Below are positions 1 through 4,706 of a stretch of 12,214 bases of DNA, piece by piece. This DNA comes from Succinivibrionaceae bacterium UBA3769 (GTDB taxonomy: Bacteria; Pseudomonadota; Gammaproteobacteria; Enterobacterales; Succinivibrionaceae). The stretch covers positions 1 through 12,214 of the forward strand of contig DFFT01000032.1 in the NCBI GenBank assembly GCA_002372325.1, given 5' to 3'. The position numbers and the translations under genes were made by a program. Positions within the stretch are counted from its first letter, which is position 1. Every line of letters begins with the position of its first letter. The notes below the pieces were generated by a model that saw nothing but the letters and a program-made list of their open reading frames with translations, was not told the origin of the DNA and did not search any database.

Positions 1-81
1 GAGGCCGGTAATGATCTTGACACGTCCGTTATCCTGTTTTTGGATGATTTGATCCATATATTGCTTTCTCAGGTACTGCAT
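1..81 (-). CDS. AAA-family ATPase (DUF4143-type), N-terminus only
   Basis: This is a partial gene that enters at the left edge and continues outside the window. Read on the minus strand, it has an open frame that ends in K-I-I-T-G-L at the window edge. This is the stretch just before the Walker A loop (typically ITGLRRxGKS) in the large bacterial family of AAA ATPases with a C-terminal DUF4143 domain. The preceding text, with a tyrosine-rich short helix followed by a basic strand, also fits that family's N-terminus. I chose the ATG at 81 because GGAG lies 9 nt upstream. An in-frame ATG at 96 has no ribosome binding site. Members of this family often behave as solitary, sporadically distributed genes of uncertain function. 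The P-loop itself is not visible, so the call depends on the short N-terminal match. Confidence 0.6.
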   Translation of the reverse strand, partial: MQYLRKQYMDQIIQKQDNGRVKIITGL

Positions 82-104
82 CGTCTTATTCTCCATGAAA
101 TTTT

Positions 105-125
105 TGCGGCATTCCGCATTTTTTT
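105..125 (+). repeat. Short hairpin with T-run, copy 1 of a pair
   Basis: TGCGG-CATT-CCGCA (105-118) forms a 5-bp stem with a 4-nt loop and is followed by seven T on the plus strand. T and A runs flank both sides. A near copy lies about 80 bp away at 184-204. It sits in the leader of the minus-strand ATPase gene. It could be a weak terminator on the plus strand, or an operator or RNA structure for the ATPase gene. Confidence 0.45.
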
Positions 126-183
126 CACGTAACGCCACGCCGCAACGAATTTGCAGCGACATTCAAGCATGTAACTGAAAATT

Positions 184-218
184 TTGCGGCTTTCCGCAAT
201 TTTTGCAGTTAAAGAGCA
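184..218 (-). promoter_or_regulatory. boxA-like site followed by hairpin (nut-like) in ATPase leader
   Basis: On the minus strand, 218-208 reads TGCTCTTTAAC, which is identical to the core of the rRNA-operon boxA antitermination site as I know it from E. coli. After an 8-nt spacer comes the hairpin TTGCGG-AAAG-CCGCAA (199-184). The order boxA, spacer, short hairpin resembles a lambdoid nut site. It lies about 100 nt upstream of the ATPase start. The match is visible in the sequence. A role in Nus-factor antitermination is inference, and the hairpin may simply be the second copy of the repeat at 105-118. Confidence 0.35.
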
Positions 219-487
219 AATCCTTCCCTTCACGCGGCAATTAGCTCCTTATCTCGGAACAGTCCGCTGGGAAATCCTTGCCGCTTCTGATACGCATATC
301 ATGACCCGCAGCAAGGCGGACAGGAGCAACGCGCTGACATCACCGGAGCAGGAGAAAACACCAGGAAAATAAAAAGAGAGAGGGATAAGCTCCCTCCGCC
401 CGAGGGTTCGCCAGCATCCCATCCTTTCAGACGCCGGCTGTAACACTGGCGAGAATCTGCAGGGCTGCTTATGAAAAGCATGAGCGG
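219..487. other. Intergenic stretch, nothing coding seen
   Basis: Between the boxA-like site and the inverted repeat at 488 I see no frame with protein-like composition, no clear start with a ribosome binding site, and no tRNA. The short frames here overlap each other in arginine/serine-rich readings typical of noncoding DNA. Any promoter for the ATPase gene on the minus strand must lie here or in the hairpin region, but I find no convincing -35/-10 pair. Confidence 0.5.
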
Positions 488-536
488 GCAGGCATCCCGA
501 TCCCGAGAAGTCGATCGCCGCGGATGAGATGCCTGC
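488..536 (-). terminator. Inverted repeat just after the aldo/keto reductase gene
   Basis: GCAGGCATC (488-496) and GATGCCTGC (528-536) are perfect 9-bp complements around a 31-nt spacer that is itself GC-rich. The stem begins 6 nt past the stop codon of the reductase gene. No T-run follows on the minus strand, so it is not a textbook intrinsic terminator. It may be a 3'-end stabilising or Rho-assisted structure. Confidence 0.35.
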
Positions 537-542
537 GCACCG

Positions 543-1379
543 TCAGAAAGGCACCTTATCCGGGTCGAAACCGGAGCCCCCGAAATTATCCATGAGATCA
601 ATGCTCTTCATATCCGCTGCGCTGATTTCAAAGTCGAAAACATTGATGTTTTCCTGAATTCTTGAAGGCGTCACGGATTTCGGAAGCGGCAGAGCATCAT
701 GCTGGAGGCACCAGCGGATGCAAAGCTGGGCCGCTGACTTTCCGTAATGCCGGGAGATCTCCTGAAGCACGGGATTGGAGAGCATTTTTCCGGTGCCCAA
801 GGGAGACCATGCTTCCACCAGGATGCCGTTTTCCCGGCAGTAGCGGACTGTATCATCCTGCAGGAATCCCGGATGGAATTCAATCTGGTTCACCTGCGGC
901 ATTACCTCGGTTTTCATAAGAGCAGCAAGGTGATGCGGCTTAAAGTTGGATACGCCGATGGCTCTGATCTTTCCTGCCTTATAGAGCTCTGTCATGGCCT
1001 GCCATGTTGAGAGATTGATTTCTTCCCAGTTCTTGAATCTGTGGTATGCGGCAGGCCAGTGAATCAGGTATAGGTCCAGATAATCAAGTCCGAGATCGGA
1101 AAGTGTTTTTTCAAAAGCAGCCAGAGTCTGGTCATAGCCGCGATCCGCATTCCACACCTTGCTGGTGATGAAAAGATCCTCCCGTGGAATGCCGCATGCG
1201 GCAATGCCTTTTCCCACGCTGATTTCGTTTCCGTAAATGGCCGCTGCGTCAATATGACGGTAGCCGCAGGAGACGGCAGCTTTTACGCCGGCCACGGTAA
1301 TCTCGCTGTCCGGAGACTGCCAGGTGCCATAACCAACGGACGGTATGGCAATGCCATTGCTAAGTTTCATGGTCTGCAT
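543..1379 (-). CDS. Aldo/keto reductase (NADPH-type)
   Basis: A soluble cytoplasmic oxidoreductase of the aldo/keto reductase superfamily, which reduces aldehydes or ketones with NAD(P)H. The substrate cannot be deduced. The protein is 278 residues, the usual size for a bacterial AKR barrel. The catalytic tetrad is intact: Asp44 and Tyr49 (HIDAAAIYGNE), Lys74 (ITSKVW) and His107 (LIHWP). Further family signatures are GVSNF, QIEFHP and, near the C-terminus, LPKSVTPSRIQEN, where Lys and Arg contact the cofactor phosphate. I chose the ATG at 1379 because GAGG lies 9 nt upstream and the protein then begins just before the first barrel hairpin (MKLSNGIAIPSVGYG). In-frame ATGs at 1394 and 1445 are possible but would add an unneeded tail. 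It looks closest to the 2,5-diketogluconate/methylglyoxal reductase-like group. It seems to be a single-gene unit, with 373 nt to the next start upstream. Confidence 0.9.
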   Translation of the reverse strand: MQTMKLSNGIAIPSVGYGTWQSPDSEITVAGVKAAVSCGYRHIDAAAIYGNEISVGKGIAACGIPREDLFITSKVWNADRGYDQTLAAFEKTLSDLGLDYLDLYLIHWPAAYHRFKNWEEINLSTWQAMTELYKAGKIRAIGVSNFKPHHLAALMKTEVMPQVNQIEFHPGFLQDDTVRYCRENGILVEAWSPLGTGKMLSNPVLQEISRHYGKSAAQLCIRWCLQHDALPLPKSVTPSRIQENINVFDFEISAADMKSIDLMDNFGGSGFDPDKVPF

Positions 1380-1445
1380 TTCAGTAATCCTCATGTGAAA
1401 TAATCCTGTCATGATTCCCGGTTTTCCATCGGCCCGCTTTTCCAT

Positions 1446-1752
1446 GTCTGACGCCGGTCTGGCGCTTTCAGGATGCTTAATGAAGCCCGGTCGGAAACAA
1501 AAAAGGAACGCCCCGAGAAATCATGGTACCTGAAATGCAGGGCTTTATGAGATCGCATCTCCGGGAAAACTTGCCGACTATCACACAATCACCGGGAAGG
1601 ATTCGTGAGGCCAGAACGCCGCCATTGTCTTTCCAGTCTTTCCTTTAAAGGAGCAGCAGAACAAAACCGACGTCCGGGAAACGGCCGTAAGCAGCACAGT
1701 TCCGGCCCAGCCGGTTTAAATATGACAGGGATGTCATTGCTGCTTCTCCGGA
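1446..1752. other. Intergenic region between reductase and Pth2-fusion genes
   Basis: No gene is seen on either strand. The only structures are a small hairpin ATGACA-GGGA-TGTCAT (1722-1737), about 16 nt past the stop of the Pth2-fusion gene, followed on the minus strand by ATTTAAA, and an adjacent CCGGC-CCA-GCCGG element. The first could be a weak terminator for the Pth2-fusion gene. A promoter for the reductase should lie here, but I cannot point to a good one. Confidence 0.4.
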
Positions 1753-2802
1753 TTACTTGTACAGCTGATACTTCTTGCTGATGGCGTGCGCCATGTCATC
1801 CTTGAGAGGACGGAAGCCAATGCACGTAAGAACGCGGCCTGTGCCCTTCTCGTCATATTCCTCCGGCTCCAGTTCGGTGAGGCAGCAGTCTTTGATCAGG
1901 AAGAAATCCCGGCCTTCCCTGAGTCCCAGCTCCTCCGCCATGGTGACCGCCTTCAGAAGATGATCCCGGTTACGGGCTTCGCATATGATCTTGGTGAAGA
2001 TGCCCCTAAACCAGTCATCATAGATTTCGGGAGGTATTTCAGAAGTTACCTGATATGCCGCAACCTCGTCGGTGTCCCCTTTAAGTTCCTTTTCAGCAAC
2101 GCCCCTTAACAGCAAATGACTGATAAAGGCCATGCTGGCATGACTCACCTGGGCGGCTAATTTCCCGGGAGACATTTCCAAATCCTTCCTGGCAATGATA
2201 AGCTGCCGGACGCCCTGCTTTTGAGGCTGGGGGAGTTCCGGATTTGCCGAGGGAGGCACAGGATCCGGCGTATAGCGGCGAATCGCGTCACTGTCTTCCA
2301 GTTTCGCATTCTTCATTTGCTGGAGAACTCCATATGTATCATGCTGCCGGATGTAGTCGAATGAGTAAATTGCCTTCAAACGGCAGGGATAATAGCCCTC
2401 TCTGGTTTTCTTGCAGCCGAAGCGGTTGCCCTGCTGCGGAGACTTCTGAAAGCCCACAGAGTAATACAATAGCCGGTCATTCAGATCGAGCTCATAGGCA
2501 TACTCGCACATGAGTGAATTCTGGATAAACCATTCTTCCTCTTCCCATTCCGGGTGAAAACAGACATAGGGCTCTCCGCTGCCCACCGCGTCTTCGCACA
2601 GCCGCAAGGAAAAAAACTGCGATTCCCCGCCGGGTATCTTGTCCTTCGGGAAACGCTCAAAAAACTCCTTCTCAGTCATAAGCTGCTCAAACAGCCGATC
2701 GAGATCCACCGTCTTAATCAGCGTCAGGACATCACGGCCGACGCCGTCAGGGTATGCATCCCATCTGATAAAGGCCTCCTTGACGGCATTGTCCTTCCGC
2801 AT
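1753..2802 (-). CDS. Pth2-type peptidyl-tRNA hydrolase domain with novel N-terminal domain
   Basis: The 349-residue protein has two parts. The C-terminal part (about residues 197-349) matches the archaeal/eukaryotic Pth2 fold: strand RQLIIARKDL, then MSPGKLAAQVSHA with the conserved Lys, Gln and His (Lys214, Gln218, His221), a Trp before the next strand, and IKDCCLTELEP with the conserved Asp305. Pth2 enzymes release tRNA from peptidyl-tRNA. The N-terminal 190 residues are acidic and rich in aromatic residues (for example FHPEWEEEEWF) and match nothing I recognise. A Pro/Gln-rich linker (about 181-197) joins them. Compared with human Pth2, the domain has an insert of roughly 20-25 residues after the first helix and another after the TELEP motif. 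The ATG at 2802 is preceded by AGAGGAT with an 8-nt gap, better than the in-frame ATG at 2826. The gene lies 79 nt downstream of the small CxxC-protein gene and may be co-transcribed with it. The catalytic role is inferred from the retained residues; the exact substrate is open. Confidence 0.8.
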   Translation of the reverse strand: MRKDNAVKEAFIRWDAYPDGVGRDVLTLIKTVDLDRLFEQLMTEKEFFERFPKDKIPGGESQFFSLRLCEDAVGSGEPYVCFHPEWEEEEWFIQNSLMCEYAYELDLNDRLLYYSVGFQKSPQQGNRFGCKKTREGYYPCRLKAIYSFDYIRQHDTYGVLQQMKNAKLEDSDAIRRYTPDPVPPSANPELPQPQKQGVRQLIIARKDLEMSPGKLAAQVSHASMAFISHLLLRGVAEKELKGDTDEVAAYQVTSEIPPEIYDDWFRGIFTKIICEARNRDHLLKAVTMAEELGLREGRDFFLIKDCCLTELEPEEYDEKGTGRVLTCIGFRPLKDDMAHAISKKYQLYK

Positions 2803-2881
2803 AATAAACGATCCTCTTGTGCCCATATCCTCGCTTTGCTCCTTTGCTATGCACGTCTGAAAACAATAACTGGCAAGATGT

Positions 2882-3277
2882 TCAGGAAAGATTCATCTTT
2901 TTCCTGTATTCCTCCATCACCTTTGCCTTGCACTCAGGGCAGAGGTGATAATGCAAAGCGATATCCCAATAATCCCCGAAGAGATCTTCTTCGTCTATGA
3001 AGTCGATGTCACCGTAAACACCGTTCTCAATGTCCTCGTCATTATCGAAAACGTCGGACAGTTCTTCATGCTTCTCGAAGCACAGCCCGCAGTATCCGGC
3101 CTCAACAATGCTTTCAGTTGCCTCATACTCATTGCCGTCGTATTCATCGCATGCAACGCCTGTGTATGAACGGATAATGCTCTTGCAAGCTTCCTTGCTG
3201 ATCTTTCCGGCTTCATAAAGCGCAAGAATGTCCTTCCCCAATAACGACATGGCGTGTCCGATATCATGATTGCTCAT
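2882..3277 (-). CDS. Small acidic CxxC...CxxC protein, paralogue A
   Basis: I do not recognise a named family. The 131-residue protein begins with a helical region (MSNHDIGHAMSLLG..., about 1-60) and continues to a YCGLCFEKHEELSD block with Cys63 and Cys66. A very acidic, variable loop follows (about 75-104), then LCPECKAK with Cys113 and Cys116 and a basic tail. Two CxxC knuckles about 46 residues apart suggest a structural zinc site, so a protein- or nucleic-acid-binding role is possible but unproven. The start is supported by AAGGAGA 10 nt upstream. The gene is a tandem duplicate of the next gene upstream (3498-3920), with the same N-terminus and the same ribosome binding leader. There is no signal peptide or membrane segment, so it is probably cytoplasmic. 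Confidence 0.8.
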   Translation of the reverse strand: MSNHDIGHAMSLLGKDILALYEAGKISKEACKSIIRSYTGVACDEYDGNEYEATESIVEAGYCGLCFEKHEELSDVFDNDEDIENGVYGDIDFIDEEDLFGDYWDIALHYHLCPECKAKVMEEYRKKMNLS

Positions 3278-3497
3278 TTGTGAAATATCTCCTTAAGTAA
3301 GTCAATCTCGAATTTACCGGAGCCCGCCGGCGTCTCAGACGGCCAGAGAATTATGACCTGATGCCGCATATGATATTCTGGGCTCCCTCATTTCCATAAA
3401 AATTTACTCTGAATTTACCATGATCCCCCGATCCGAAAGCCCTGTCCGATCGCGCAGGCCCAGAAGTCTGAAAAGCGCGCCGGCCTGAAAAGGCGTC
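3278..3497. other. Spacer between the tandem paralogues
   Basis: The 220-nt spacer has no gene. On the minus strand, CAGGCC (3487-3482) and GGCCTG (3460-3455) can pair around a 21-nt loop just after paralogue B. This may reduce read-through but lacks a T-run. The first 15 nt next to paralogue A repeat the leader of paralogue B. Confidence 0.35.
3288..3294 (-). promoter_or_regulatory. Ribosome binding site shared by the two paralogues
   Basis: AAGGAGA lies 10 nt before the ATG of paralogue A. The 15 nt next to the start codon (GGAGATATTTCACAA) are identical before paralogue B. The duplication therefore included the translation signal, and sequence similarity fades soon after it. Confidence 0.6.
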
Positions 3498-3920
3498 TTA
3501 CCAGATTTTCAGTTCTGCTTCTTCTTTATTGTTTTTCTTCATTTCCAGATATGACCTCCTCAGCTCAGCCCTGCACTTCGGGCAGATGTAATCATGCAAA
3601 AGGAGCTGTCTGGAAACAGTTCTCTTAAAGCCGCTGAAGCTCTTGATATCCCCGTAACCGCTATTTTTAATGTCCTCGTCATCATCATTGTTAACAACGT
3701 CGGACAGTTCTTCATGCTTCTCGAAGCAGAGACCGCAGTATCCGGCCTCCGCAATGCTTTCAACCGCCTCATAGTCATTGCCATCGTATGCGCCTGCGGC
3801 ATCTATGCATGCGTTGATAATGCTCTTGCAGGTTTCCTTGCTGAACTTTCCGGCTTCATAAAGCTCAAGAATATGTTCTCCCAGTAACGACATAGCGTGT
3901 CCGACGTCATGATTGCTCAT
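3498..3920 (-). CDS. Small acidic CxxC...CxxC protein, paralogue B
   Basis: A 140-residue paralogue of the 131-residue protein encoded directly downstream. The first 75 residues are very similar (MSNHDVGHAMSLLGEHILELYEAGKFSKE...), including YCGLCFEKHEELSDV with Cys62 and Cys65. The second knuckle is ICPKCRAEL, Cys113 and Cys116. The region between the knuckles (about 76-108) is quite different: it has an Asn/Asp-rich start and then a basic stretch (GFKRTVSRQ), where paralogue A stays acidic. It also has a longer lysine/glutamate-rich C-terminal tail. The start is fixed by GGGAGA about 10 nt upstream of the ATG. The gap to paralogue A is 220 nt. A zinc-binding fold is likely from the cysteine pairs; the function is unknown. 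Confidence 0.8.
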   Translation of the reverse strand: MSNHDVGHAMSLLGEHILELYEAGKFSKETCKSIINACIDAAGAYDGNDYEAVESIAEAGYCGLCFEKHEELSDVVNNDDDEDIKNSGYGDIKSFSGFKRTVSRQLLLHDYICPKCRAELRRSYLEMKKNNKEEAELKIW

Positions 3921-4506
3921 TTGTGAAATATCTCCCTGAGAAGCTCCTTGCCCGATTACTGATAATCAAGCGAAAAGTTCCACCGAATCCCGCTGCCCAA
4001 AAACGCTATTCGATTCTGCGGGGACATAAAACGCAGGAAGCGCAGGAGCCGGCGCAGACCGGATCTTCCGGCCTCTTCTTGCCCGGATGGCGTTTTTCGG
4101 AATATGAGCCCCTGCTGACAGATTTGGTATAAATCAGCGGTATCAAATAATCCGTTTTACATAAAAACAGAACAGGATACATTAGACAGGGATTTTAGTT
4201 ATGTGTCAATACCTTTGCATTGATTTATTACATGGGTAACAAATTATCCGTATTACTGTATCTTGCCACCCTAAATTTGCATTTTGAGAATTATGCAGCT
4301 TTCCGGAGATTTCAAAGAATTTGCGTGCAGATTGAACGTAACCGGAAGACTTCTTCAGGCAGCGGATGAAGTTCTTTTAGTGAACGCAAGCAATTCCAGA
4401 CGGCAGACAAGGAAATGAGAAAGGCCGAGGGAGACAAAAGGACACCGGGGAGAAAGGAGCAGAAGAACAGGAAGTTCACGTAAAAGACAGAATCGGGATT
4501 GCGTGA
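3921..4506. other. Gene-free region upstream of the paralogues
   Basis: I see no convincing gene. A 69-codon plus-strand frame starts inside the ribosome binding leader of paralogue B and has no family resemblance. The middle part (about 4130-4290) is noticeably more AT-rich than its surroundings and is the likely place for the promoter of the minus-strand paralogue operon. I cannot identify a clear -35/-10 pair. Confidence 0.4.
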
Positions 4507-4509
4507 TTG

Positions 4510-4551
4510 AGGAATGGAGGAATGGAGGAATCGAGGAATCGAGGAATCGAG
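4510..4551. repeat. 8-bp tandem repeat, about five copies
   Basis: Five consecutive 8-bp units occupy 4510-4549: two of AGGAATGG followed by three of AGGAATCG, then a partial AG. The array lies outside any gene, about 160 bp beyond the stop of the kinase gene. Arrays of this unit length can change copy number by slippage. No coding frame is affected here. Confidence 0.8.
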
Positions 4552-4641
4552 TTCAGTTCATCTCCTGTTGCAGTCGCGCAAAAAAGACCGACGGTAATCG
4601 TCCCGGATCGATTCGTTATCATGCTTGAGGACATTTTCAAA

Positions 4642-4678
4642 GGGGGAGAGTCCTTAACGAAAGTTATTCGTCTCCCCC
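4642..4678 (-). terminator. Probable intrinsic terminator of the kinase gene
   Basis: On the minus strand, GGGGGAGA (4678-4671) pairs perfectly with TCTCCCCC (4649-4642), and an inner TAAC-TTTC-GTTA stem can form in the loop. The structure starts 28 nt after the kinase stop codon and is followed by TTTGAAAAT. The stem is strong but the T-run is short. Confidence 0.55.
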
Positions 4679-4706
4679 ATGTTGGCGGTGGCGGAAGAAC
4701 TCTGCG

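Noticed and set aside
3923..4132. A 69-codon plus-strand frame divergent from paralogue B
   Set aside because: It starts within the leader of paralogue B, has no ribosome binding site of its own and no recognisable domain.
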